Of a stretch of 38,289 bases of DNA, positions 31,501 to 38,289 are shown piece by piece. Position numbers and translations under genes: made by a program. Within the stretch, counting starts at the first letter, position 1; each line of letters starts with the position of its first letter. The notes beneath the pieces are model-generated. The model ran no database searches and was not told the origin of the DNA. It saw only the letters and a list, made by a program, of their open reading frames with translations. The stretch is from positions 1 to 38,289 of the IMG/VR virus record IMGVR_UViG_3300010334_000120; one strand, given 5' to 3'. The DNA comes from a virus.

Positions 31501-34500
31501 GTACTGAGCCCAATCAAATACTTTTTGGAAGTGTTGGTGTTAGAAATATCCTGTATGTAGGTCACTGTGGGCGCCAATTGTACATCAAGACCATTGATTC
31601 CAGTTAGGGCAAAAATACCACTTCCAACATAAATGGGAGGAGCAGCATAAGGACCTTGTTCAATAATTGTACTGATGATGCCAAAATTTCTATCAACTGC
31701 TTGCTGTGCCACATAGTTTTGACCGTTGTCAAAGAAAGGATTGATAATCTGTGTGGCCACTGTGCCTGTGATACTGGTCACTGTGGAGTTAGCTATGATT
31801 TTTTTGGCTATGTCGTTGATGTAGCTGATTGCTGCTGTGGTGGTGCTCACTTGCTTGGATACATAGTTGTAGCCTTGATTCCAATAGGCCAACCCAGCTT
31901 CAACACTTTTTTTGTTGCCGCCCAGCAGTATGTCCTGACTCACAGCATCCACCATCAAACCTGTGTCTCTGTAGCACAGATTTTGATCATATTTAAATGC
32001 TCCAGTATTGTATTGTTTGTCGATGGACTCCAACACTTCTGCTACCAAATAGTTTCTATTGGCCACAATTATGTTATATGAAATAACAGCATTTGACAGG
32101 GTAGAGGCATTCAAGTTTATGGGATTATAAATGTACCCTGTTGGACCTGCGCTCAAAATATTGGTAATAGTTGATATGGATTGACTGATTGATGTGGGTA
32201 TTGTTGCTGGCAATGTAGATGTGGTTATTGGTTTGACAATTTTTTGTAGACTAGGTGCAGTTGATCCAGATAACAAGTTATTGATCAAAGAATTCAAACT
32301 GTTTAGTGCAAAAACTGTGGCTGCTGTTTGATATGGTATGTAGCTGCCAGTAGAGTTAGGATTGAAGTAAGAGAATCCCACTTGTATAGCCTGCCTATTG
32401 CCACCATGCAAAAGATCAAAACTCACACTGTTAATGATATTGCTGATATTTTTAATAAATGTTGCAGTATTTGAAGGATTAAAATTCAACCCATTTGGAG
32501 ATTTGGTATATGATAAAACTTCCTGTTGCATATAGTACTGGTTGGCTTGGAGCAGTGCATATGCATTTTGAGTTGATATCAAATTACTAGATGGGCCGTT
32601 GGCAATGACTAGATCTGACCACCCAGTGGTCACACCGCCCATTATAGTAGTGATAATATTGAATTCTCTGCCAATCACATTAGCATCAGAAATTGTGCCA
32701 GGTTGTATATTGGTGATTTGAGTAGCTGTGGAATATCTAGATATGCCCAAAATAGCATCAGTTTGAGGAGTGATATTTCTTGCCACCTTGGCTGCTATAG
32801 TGCCCAAATACTTGACGGCCAAAGTGGTTGTTGTAATTTCAGACGGAATATTTGTGGTGCTTTGGAAGTAGTATTGTATGCCTGCAAATGTGCTTTGACT
32901 AAATGTACTAGATGTATACAGCAAGTCTGCAACAATGCTGTCAATCAATAACCCAGTGTCTCTAGCACATTTTACCTTGTTGTATGCTAAGTATCCATTT
33001 GGTTGAGGACGCACCAAATTGTAGTTGATGTAATTGACTGTTTGCTCTTGAATAAACTTTCTGTTGGCCTGTAGTAAAATTTCTGCACTGACATAGGCAG
33101 CATCAGGTCCTGTACTTTTGTATACTGGAGGTGCTACATTAGGTCCTTCAACAATTATATCTGTGATAATATTGAAACAGTTGTTAATAGATGTGGCTGC
33201 AATGTTACCACCAGTAAGCACAGTGTTGATAACTTGACTGGCTTGCGGTATCAACGGAACTGCTGGCAGCACAGGACAAGGGTAATTGGAAATCACTGCC
33301 TGTATAAGACCAGTCAAATAGCTAATGGCTGCTGTACATTGTTGTATAGTGCCTGCAATATAGCTTATTGTTCCATTCCAATAGGCCTTGCCTGATTCAA
33401 CACTTTTTTCATTTCCTCCAAATGTAATATCATAGGCCACATTTTCAATCAAAATTCCACTGTCTCTATAAGATTTTTGAGGGTTATAATCAAATTTTCC
33501 CGTGTACATGGTAGTATTGACGTAGGCCAACACTTCTGCCTGTATAAAGGATCGATTGGCATGCAACAGTGTCCATGCATTGATAATATTGGTGCTGGTG
33601 TTGGTGTCTAGATTTTGCGGAACTTGTGCAGGAGCCGATACTGCACCATCCACAATGATCTGTGTAATTTGATTGATCTTGTTTTGTAATATGTTGGATT
33701 CATTCAGGGTGGCACCAGCTACTGGGAACACTTGAGTCACCGCAGTTTGGTAGGTGCTTGGTACTGAATTGCCTGTGACAATATATCCTATCAGATTTTG
33801 AATGTAATCATAAGCTGCCACTGTTTGGGTCAATTCAGTTGACACCACAGAAGATGTTGTATATCCATAATAGTATGCACCAGATTTTATACTTTGTACA
33901 TTGCCTCCATTGACTAGATCAAAAGATAATGCATCAATAATATAGCCAACGTCTCGTCTGCAAGTAGAAGAATTAAATACCAATAATGGATATTTGGTTT
34001 GAATGAAAGATACTACTTGATTTGTTAATGTTGACTTGTAAGTCTGAAGTGTAGCAGAATCGTTTAAAATAGTAGCAGTAGTTGATGGTAATCCGCCATA
34101 TTGAACTTGATTACTAATGCCAGCTACTCCGTTGGTCAAAATATTTGTGATTGTGCTGAACAATCTGGCAATGGTTGATTTATTGCCTGCATTCAAATTC
34201 AACTTCTGAATATAAAAACTCAAAGTGTTAACGGCTGCAATAGTTGCAGTGCTTTGTGATATAACATTGCCTGTGTAGGCACCTTGACTCCAATATTGCA
34301 ATCCACTGAACACACTGTCGCTGGTGCTGTTGTGCAACATGTCCATGCCAATGGCATCCACAATCAATCCAGTATCTCTATAACAACTAGTAGTATTGTA
34401 GATGAACACACTGCCTTTGTTGTAGGTTTGTTCTAGAAAACTCACTACTTGAGCTTGTAGGAATGGTTTATTGGCCAACATTAGAGTTCTTGCATTGAAG

Positions 34501-36167
34501 AAGCCTATATTTTGTTGTCCACCGCCCACACTCTGGCCCAATTCAAGTGATCTAGCATTGGTGTATAACCAAGATGCCCCCGTATCTGTGGCAGTGTAGG
34601 CAGTATAAAGCACAGGTTTTGAAATGGACAACAGGGCTGTTGCAGAACTGATTGTGCCTAAATAGGTAATTTGTGAACTCAATTGACCCGTATAGTAAGT
34701 AGTGTTTGAACCAGCTTTGCCAATATTGATAAATCCATTTAAAGGTATATTGTCCACATTGACCACAATGGAAGTGGTATTGGCCACCCATGTGCCACTG
34801 CCTACCACAACGGGAACTTGTACAGTTTCGTTGGGTACAAACATTGTGCCATCAATTAACCAAGGACCTGAAACGTTGGTACAATTTTGTATATAAGGAC
34901 TATGGAATAAATCAATTCGATCATTACCAGTCAACGGTGGGAATGCTGTACAATAGGCACCTCTGTTAGTCCCATTAATGTAGTCATTGCCTGGCAATAG
35001 TCCACTTCGTCCGTTTAAAAATTGCAGGTGTTGAATGTAACAGCCAGTGTCTACGTGGAACAAATCCTGTGTTTTATTGATGGGTTCAATACACGAAGTT
35101 CTAATATCTGACCCAACAACACTGGTATAGGGTTTGAGACGTATTGGATTATTTTCCAAATAGTATCCAGGTGATACTTGAATCTGTGTGCCTGATTGAA
35201 AATAGGGACTTTTTACAGCACCACTGATGGTTCTACAGGCCCTACTGGCGTCCATGGCTCTGCCATCGTTGGTGTCATTACCATCCATTGTGACATATAG
35301 TACATTTGTGGTCACCGGCGCTGTTCCTATTGGATTGCTGCCTCTGACTCGTATTTCGCCAAATACATCAACCACTCCACCATTACCCTTATCAGGAAAA
35401 TCAATTCCTGAATTTGGACTCAGTGTCAAATTGCCAAAGGTGTTTCCAACAAATTTTGAATATATATTGTCCAAATAGGCAGTGGCCCAAGTCTGTGTGT
35501 CACTGCCAATAAAATTGGTGCCTGATGTGGCAGGAAATATACCACCGCCCACATTGATATCTCTAGCAATTCCTGCACCGCCTGCCACCGTGAGAGCTCC
35601 TGTTGATGTGCTACTGGATTGATCAGATGCATATACCTTGACTCTGTCTGTGATCAATCGACCATTTAGTGCATTGTAGGTCAAACCTCCTGAATCGGTA
35701 GGGCTGGCATTGTCACCATACAATAAGGCGCCAACTGCCTGCAGTCCATTGGCATCAGTGAATATTGGATAAAAAGTTTGATCCGCATTGTTTGGTATCA
35801 CATGAATGGATGTACTGGTTGTGGCAGAATTAGCAGATTGAATTCTACCATAGATAAAACCACCTACTGCTAGATCTTTCTCAATGCCCACGCCGCCTGG
35901 AAAGTAAGCAGATGCCAGCTGTCTATCAGCAGTCGTACTGAATACAGTTTGATCAATGTCAATGGGGTCTTGCCCCGTGTGATTGTTTAAGTTACCAACG
36001 TTGTCTGCGGTATTTTTGATCTTGGTCAGCGTAGCGCCAGCGTTGTCAAGTATGTTGAAGGAACCGTACAACAGTTTTACATTACCATTTTCTACGGTAA
36101 TAGAGGTTGCCGCATCGGAACCTCCGCTGGCTGGTGCAATGATCCGTGTACCTGAAATTGTTGGCAT
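28530..36167 (-). CDS. Giant tail-associated protein: interrupted beta-helix with nine domain repeats (2545 aa)
   Basis: Residues 1-220 hold two shaft-like units (FPGGVGIEKDLAVGG and STGALTVAGGAGIARDINVGG). Residues about 280-430 begin a pectate-lyase-like beta-helix (ACRTISGAVKSPYF, then VVGSDIRTSCIEP, YIQHLQFLNGR). Six repeats of about 140-170 residues follow (about 540-1500), each with an ANRxFIQxEV helix and a CxRDxGxxIDAxxxD motif. The beta-helix resumes at about 1600 (FVYDAFTQLSQGGRGVRI, then GYAQLVSVFTIFSSVG). Three more repeats occupy about 2030-2450. The C-terminus has FFTSTDQNGDFRIGPGL. It is presumably a tail fibre or baseplate-associated adhesin. AAGGAAG precedes the ATG. A late promoter-like box lies upstream. 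Confidence 0.88.
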   Translation of the reverse strand: MPTISGTRIIAPASGGSDAATSITVENGNVKLLYGSFNILDNAGATLTKIKNTADNVGNLNNHTGQDPIDIDQTVFSTTADRQLASAYFPGGVGIEKDLAVGGFIYGRIQSANSATTSTSIHVIPNNADQTFYPIFTDANGLQAVGALLYGDNASPTDSGGLTYNALNGRLITDRVKVYASDQSSSTSTGALTVAGGAGIARDINVGGGIFPATSGTNFIGSDTQTWATAYLDNIYSKFVGNTFGNLTLSPNSGIDFPDKGNGGVVDVFGEIRVRGSNPIGTAPVTTNVLYVTMDGNDTNDGRAMDASRACRTISGAVKSPYFQSGTQIQVSPGYYLENNPIRLKPYTSVVGSDIRTSCIEPINKTQDLFHVDTGCYIQHLQFLNGRSGLLPGNDYINGTNRGAYCTAFPPLTGNDRIDLFHSPYIQNCTNVSGPWLIDGTMFVPNETVQVPVVVGSGTWVANTTSIVVNVDNIPLNGFINIGKAGSNTTYYTGQLSSQITYLGTISSATALLSISKPVLYTAYTATDTGASWLYTNARSLELGQSVGGGQQNIGFFNARTLMLANKPFLQAQVVSFLEQTYNKGSVFIYNTTSCYRDTGLIVDAIGMDMLHNSTSDSVFSGLQYWSQGAYTGNVISQSTATIAAVNTLSFYIQKLNLNAGNKSTIARLFSTITNILTNGVAGISNQVQYGGLPSTTATILNDSATLQTYKSTLTNQVVSFIQTKYPLLVFNSSTCRRDVGYIIDALSFDLVNGGNVQSIKSGAYYYGYTTSSVVSTELTQTVAAYDYIQNLIGYIVTGNSVPSTYQTAVTQVFPVAGATLNESNILQNKINQITQIIVDGAVSAPAQVPQNLDTNTSTNIINAWTLLHANRSFIQAEVLAYVNTTMYTGKFDYNPQKSYRDSGILIENVAYDITFGGNEKSVESGKAYWNGTISYIAGTIQQCTAAISYLTGLIQAVISNYPCPVLPAVPLIPQASQVINTVLTGGNIAATSINNCFNIITDIIVEGPNVAPPVYKSTGPDAAYVSAEILLQANRKFIQEQTVNYINYNLVRPQPNGYLAYNKVKCARDTGLLIDSIVADLLYTSSTFSQSTFAGIQYYFQSTTNIPSEITTTTLAVKYLGTIAAKVARNITPQTDAILGISRYSTATQITNIQPGTISDANVIGREFNIITTIMGGVTTGWSDLVIANGPSSNLISTQNAYALLQANQYYMQQEVLSYTKSPNGLNFNPSNTATFIKNISNIINSVSFDLLHGGNRQAIQVGFSYFNPNSTGSYIPYQTAATVFALNSLNSLINNLLSGSTAPSLQKIVKPITTSTLPATIPTSISQSISTITNILSAGPTGYIYNPINLNASTLSNAVISYNIIVANRNYLVAEVLESIDKQYNTGAFKYDQNLCYRDTGLMVDAVSQDILLGGNKKSVEAGLAYWNQGYNYVSKQVSTTTAAISYINDIAKKIIANSTVTSITGTVATQIINPFFDNGQNYVAQQAVDRNFGIISTIIEQGPYAAPPIYVGSGIFALTGINGLDVQLAPTVTYIQDISNTNTSKKYLIGLSTATVGFGINSTIYFGDTLVYPLQKNEVEDFSLRQTGSPNTWDSRKTDPIGGMGGSLVDGAVISDRSPIQSFVYDAFTQLSQGGRGVRITNNGYAQLVSVFTIFSSVGVQVDHGGIASIVNSNANFGDICLVADGYGKRAFSGTIYNPAFRAYPFSPGIDGLDQYYPNGFWPDKAGNVEVFVPDAANRPHISLVMEVVSPNDFLNSYNSPQLADLGVYLYGFLNSQPSTGTLTAGSINLINIPTTNVYVGNTVYVLDQFGYPYDNFPYLHDEFGSYVQADGVTLANSSSQYVINQNYKIWYAATGTVVSNVNFNSITLSQPLLSGAAFPNNPNYFTLYFAGNSYFTVLTSSVANNPYLLNSNILSANSNTNYQGPTVNQIAAHAAAMKYLNSVTNKIISNQMIMPSVGNYSKQYVNSTLVGGSNAASFVTLEFGYLTTILTATNINSALSVVPASAIIKSGAVPSGAGSAISLIQNNIDFLTNEIIAYVNNNFASVFTDGKCYRDTGLIVDAVAEDILYYNLNGGVGNYSDLTFSGLQYWSQQYDTGFSTAALVAESTATIASVQYLATTATNYVSGDNKSRVAQLFNIITNILINGPVDVTNSVVYGGPITASDSLIADAVSLQSNKTAIQNSVVNFAYNNYPSVLGSLGAFTATRCATDIGLMIDAVTFDMLTGGNSQSTKSGIYYFNNDANYSVIPNESTATVAAFSYLSTITSSLIRGTINTEYVPLQTNVKPILGNALPSDTNTITSRVGSGISLLNNIIRNGPGQVGSRLNLRPQNVVTNSSVVPVDNLRSWTIINANRAFIQAEVLAYIAINYPSVYNPNAMTGNQADKCARDVGLTLQQLIYDLETGGNYNMIYAGLSYWSREDTYHIVELGEAVNDPTLFPDGTIVNFYQRSYISASGYVFEYVGAGTNYGALPQFGQADPVQGRETLQLNSGKVFFTSTDQNGDFRIGPGLVISQATGVISGRTFTQSLFANMTPFILAIT
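28900..34520 (-). repeat. Nine diverged coding repeats in the 2545-aa gene, in blocks of six and three
   Basis: The codons for the CxRDxG-type motif fall near 34380, 33960, 33470, 32965, 32450 and 31972, then 29998, 29530 and 28990. Spacing is about 420-540 bases inside each block and about 1970 bases between blocks. The copies are recognisable as protein but well diverged as DNA, unlike the shaft repeats. The fifth copy (near 32450) has lost the Cys and RD residues. Confidence 0.8.
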
Positions 36168-36185
36168 TTGTGAGTTCTTCCTTAA

Positions 36186-36200
36186 GTATATTTATTCTGT
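36186..36200 (-). promoter_or_regulatory. Late promoter-like box before the 2545-aa gene
   Basis: The minus strand reads CAGAATAAATATAC, with ATAAATA at 36195-36189. The AAGGAAG Shine-Dalgarno follows and the ATG is at 36167. This would start the fibre operon. A second candidate is the GGTAAATATTG motif at 36275-36262. Confidence 0.45.
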
Positions 36201-36261
36201 TAATTGATTTGCAGTTCAACTGAATACAATATTGGAGGCATATGAGATATTAATGTCATCA

Positions 36262-36275
36262 CAATATTTACCTAT
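36262..36275 (-). promoter_or_regulatory. Conserved 14-base motif downstream of the terminator (copy 1)
   Basis: The minus strand reads ATAGGTAAATATTG. The identical 14-mer occurs at 37143-37156. Both copies lie shortly after an intrinsic terminator and 80-100 bases before the next ATG, so both are probably promoters or binding sites. TAAATA within it resembles the late core. Confidence 0.45.
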
Positions 36276-36298
36276 CTATGCGGTAGGCATCAAAATGA

Positions 36299-36322
36299 AA
36301 AAAGGCTCCAAAGAGCCTTTTT
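36299..36322 (-). terminator. Rho-independent terminator after the 240-aa gene
   Basis: GGCTC/GAGCC pairs around a CAAA loop (UUUG in the minus-strand RNA, closed by C-G), flanked by A and T tracts that extend the stem and give a U-tract on the minus strand. It lies 18 bases after the stop at 36340. The A/T tracts make it look bidirectional, but no plus-strand gene needs it. Confidence 0.9.
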
Positions 36323-36339
36323 CTAATCTTCCAATGCTG

Positions 36340-37062
36340 TTAGATGGTAACAGAAAGATTCAATGTAGTGCCAGTTGCAGAAGCAGTGGTCCATTTTGCG
36401 GGACCATTTGCCACCAAATATGTACTGTTGGTACCAGTTTGATAACGGACCACAGTTGCTTTTCTTGCAGCTAATTTGCTAATCAAATACACTGCACCAA
36501 AAAAGTCAGTAGCAGTCATGTTCATCTGACCCTTGGCCAAACTGTTGGTAGCCGTGGCCACTAGTTTGACTCTACCGCGACCTTGGCTATTTTGCACCAA
36601 ATATGATCTGCTGCCTTCTTGCTTGATAATGTCGCCGCCTACCACAGCACCGGGTGTGCCAGATACTGTGGACAAGTAAGATGCAATTGTAACTGCATTT
36701 CTACGATTAGTTGTTAGGGCTGTAACAAAAGTTGTCGCAGTACCTACAGAACTAGGTGTGAAGCTAATTGTTATTCCACTAGTGGAGATAAATCCAGTAC
36801 CAGAATTTGTAATGTTTAAACTTTGTATACGGCCAGTTCCACCATTATATAAAACTGTTGCAGTACCTGTTGCAGCAATGCCGCCAGTAATTTGTGTACT
36901 GGTGCTGGCTGACCATGTTACCACTGTGGTAGTACTATAGCCACTATTGGTTGCAGTATTACTCACAGTTAATAAAGAAATACCTTCGCCGCCCACTGAT
37001 TGAATCAGGCCAACTCCAAATTTCTTATCACCAAAAAATCTCTTTTTAAGAGGACGTCCCAT
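36340..37062 (-). CDS. Capsid-adjacent virion protein of the MGRPL family (240 aa)
   Basis: The N-terminus MGRPLKKRFFGDKKFG matches a family of small phage proteins beginning MGRPLNKRYFG that are common near capsid genes of marine phages. Residues about 25-130 form a Thr/Ser/Gly-rich beta region (TATVLYNGGTGRIQSLNITN), apparently an inserted domain. The segment about 135-215 (DIIKQEGSRSYLVQNSQGRGR, then AKGQMNMTATDFFGAVYLISKLAARKATV) is the conserved domain. The function is unproven. Its position between gp23 and the fibre block, its own terminator and strong AAAGGAG Shine-Dalgarno suggest an abundant capsid decoration protein (inference). Confidence 0.78.
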   Translation of the reverse strand: MGRPLKKRFFGDKKFGVGLIQSVGGEGISLLTVSNTATNSGYSTTTVVTWSASTSTQITGGIAATGTATVLYNGGTGRIQSLNITNSGTGFISTSGITISFTPSSVGTATTFVTALTTNRRNAVTIASYLSTVSGTPGAVVGGDIIKQEGSRSYLVQNSQGRGRVKLVATATNSLAKGQMNMTATDFFGAVYLISKLAARKATVVRYQTGTNSTYLVANGPAKWTTASATGTTLNLSVTI

Positions 37063-37142
37063 TTTGTTTCTCCTTTATGTTTGTGACAGTTCTATTGCCT
37101 ACGCGGATGGTTACCGCATAAACTCTCATTTAAGAGCGAACT

Positions 37143-37156
37143 CAATATTTACCTAT
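37143..37156 (-). promoter_or_regulatory. Conserved 14-base motif downstream of the terminator (copy 2)
   Basis: This is the same ATAGGTAAATATTG 14-mer as at 36262-36275. It sits 18 bases beyond the gp23 terminator and about 80 bases before the 240-aa ATG. The intervening leader contains two short inverted repeats (GCGG/CCGC at 37103-37117 and CTCT/AGAG near 37123-37136). Confidence 0.45.
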
Positions 37157-37173
37157 TTTGAAAAATTATTCAA

Positions 37174-37200
37174 CAAAAAACCCACCAAAGTGGGTTTTTG
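37174..37200 (-). terminator. Rho-independent terminator after gp23
   Basis: CCCAC/GTGGG pairs around a CAAA loop (UUUG in the minus-strand RNA), with five A-T pairs extending the stem and a T-rich tail on the minus strand. It starts 19 bases after the gp23 stop. It has the same C(UUUG)G loop as the terminator at 36299-36322. Confidence 0.92.
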
Positions 37201-37218
37201 TTAGTTTTTAAACTAATA

Positions 37219-38289
37219 TTACTGGAAGCTAACAGTTGCACTTGTGATTGCAACTTTGCCCAAGTAATCAGCTGCATTACCCAATGAACTTGCTGTGTTG
37301 TTCAACTGCACGTAGCCATAACGTGTCAAGAAGCCCACAACTGGTTCAAAAGTAGCTGGATCCAATACAACACCAGAACTCATCAATGGAATATATGGGC
37401 AGTAGAACGCGGCTGCATCAGCCTCAGTAGCACCCTTATATCCAATCAACACTTGGTTGTTGTCAGTGGTATCTGACAAATATGCATCAACATAAACTCT
37501 CATTGCGCCATTCAATGTGCCAACAAACTTGGTGTTTGTGGGAGCTTCGAATGTGCCTTCTGTTGTTCTTGCGAATGCAGAAGTTGTTGCGCTTTGCAAA
37601 ATTGTCAATGCTTGGTTGGAAACCACTGCCCAGTTGCCTGCGCCGCGTCGTGTACGCTGTGCAATCAAGTTGGCCACGCGGTTGATTTGAATAGCTAGAG
37701 CAGCATGCTCGTCACCCACGAATGTCGCTGTACCACTGACCAATGATTGATCATATGTTTGTTCAACACTGGCTAAACCACGCAAGCTGGCCAAGATTTC
37801 TTGATCAATTTCAGCTGTGATCTCTTGTGCTAGAGCAGCCATGATTTCTGCTTCAATGTCAATGCCTTGTTGGGCTTGTGCATCTTGAGCAGCTTCAAAA
37901 GTCCAACGTGCGCTTAGTTTGCGAGACTTAGCTTCAACTGGTGCTTTCAAAATCTGGATACTCATGCGCTTGCCTGCACTGCCTTCCAAGCTGCTTGTGG
38001 AACCACCGCCTGGCACTGTAGTATTGTCGTTTCCAGAATATGCTTGAGCAATTTTGAATGGGCTCAATGCTTCTTCACCTGCTGTGACTTCGTTGCTGCT
38101 ATCAGCATAACGAACACGCAGTGTGTGGATTTGACCAACTGGTCCAGTCATTGGTTGTACGCCAATGATTTCGTTGGCGATAACTGTTGGCATAACACGA
38201 CGGATAACTGGTAGAATAACACGATTAAGTGTTGCTACGTTACCTGCACTTGTTGCACCTGCTGTTGCGCTTTCAGCCAAATACTTGCG
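37219..38289 (-). CDS. 23: Major capsid protein (T4 gp23-like), N-terminus cut by the window edge
   Basis: The frame is open to the right edge. The sequence enters as RKYLAESATAG and continues for 356 residues, so the apparent TTG start at 38280 is not real. Family signatures are LPVIRRVMPTVIANEIIGVQPM (T4: GMVRRAIPNLIAFDICGVQPM), the ADSSNEVTAGEEAL segment, AKSRKLSARWTFEAAQDAQAQQG (about 115-137), TAEIDQEILASLRGLA, GAGNWAVVSNQAL and the final FLTRYGYVQLNN. L-A-E-S at the edge fits the T4 gp21 cleavage site (hydrophobic-x-Glu), so the propeptide lies outside and almost the whole mature shell protein is present. Gp20-22 would be expected further right, as in T4. An intrinsic terminator follows. 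Confidence 0.96.
   Translation of the reverse strand, partial: RKYLAESATAGATSAGNVATLNRVILPVIRRVMPTVIANEIIGVQPMTGPVGQIHTLRVRYADSSNEVTAGEEALSPFKIAQAYSGNDNTTVPGGGSTSSLEGSAGKRMSIQILKAPVEAKSRKLSARWTFEAAQDAQAQQGIDIEAEIMAALAQEITAEIDQEILASLRGLASVEQTYDQSLVSGTATFVGDEHAALAIQINRVANLIAQRTRRGAGNWAVVSNQALTILQSATTSAFARTTEGTFEAPTNTKFVGTLNGAMRVYVDAYLSDTTDNNQVLIGYKGATEADAAAFYCPYIPLMSSGVVLDPATFEPVVGFLTRYGYVQLNNTASSLGNAADYLGKVAITSATVSFQ

Noticed and set aside
38278-38280. TTG at 38280 as the gp23 start
   Set aside because: The frame continues to the edge (RKY) and family members have a longer N-terminal propeptide. This is an internal Leu next to the maturation site.

Overview
The window is part of the late (virion) region of a T4-like contractile-tailed phage (Caudoviricetes, Straboviridae/Kyanoviridae-like). 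The evidence is a set of recognisable T4 homologues: major capsid gp23 (cut by the right edge), tail sheath gp18, tail tube gp19, neck gp13 and gp14, tail terminator gp15, small terminase gp16, head-completion nuclease gp4 and dNMP kinase gp1. The proteins resemble those of marine and freshwater T4-like phages (cyanophages, pelagiphages) more than coliphage T4. The DNA is AT-rich and no host metabolic gene is present, so the host cannot be named. No tRNA, CRISPR array, integrase or insertion sequence was seen. No gene-free stretch exceeds about 170 bases.

Layout, right to left, because most genes lie on the minus strand. (1) 38289-36340: gp23 and a small capsid-neighbour protein of the MGRPL type, each followed by an intrinsic terminator. 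(2) 36167-12440: a tail-fibre block of about 24 kb holding a 2545-aa beta-helix/repeat protein, a 127-aa small virion protein, four fibre proteins (619, 347, 1928 and 703 aa) sharing a Thr/Ser/Gly-rich shaft repeat, and a 1592-aa beta-rich protein. (3) 9370-12429, plus strand: gp14, gp15 and a Nudix hydrolase, divergent from gp13. (4) 9325-7858, minus: gp13 and dNMP kinase, the kinase with its own sigma70-like promoter. (5) 7515-7850, plus: a lone HNH-like zinc protein. (6) 7417-3720: sheath and tube, then a terminator. (7) 3659 to the left edge: a second tube-like protein, a small virion protein, gp4, gp16, a protein with a T4-type capsid-targeting leader, and an acidic Met-rich protein cut by the left edge.

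The products combine as capsid (gp23, the internal head candidate), packaging and head completion (gp16, gp4), neck and tail joining (gp13, gp14, gp15), tail (gp18, gp19, tube-like protein) and host adsorption (fibre block). Late-promoter-like ATAAATA boxes precede several transcription units. In three cases the box lies only 4-5 bases from the ATG with no Shine-Dalgarno, which predicts leaderless late mRNAs.

The most unusual features are: 276-bp tandem repeats shared at DNA level by two adjacent fibre genes; a beta-helix apparently split by about 1000 residues of tandem repeats; a Trp-rich module recurring in sheath, neck, terminator and fibre proteins; a probable ATT start codon for gp14; divergent transcription of neck genes; and an HNH-like protein lacking its first catalytic His.
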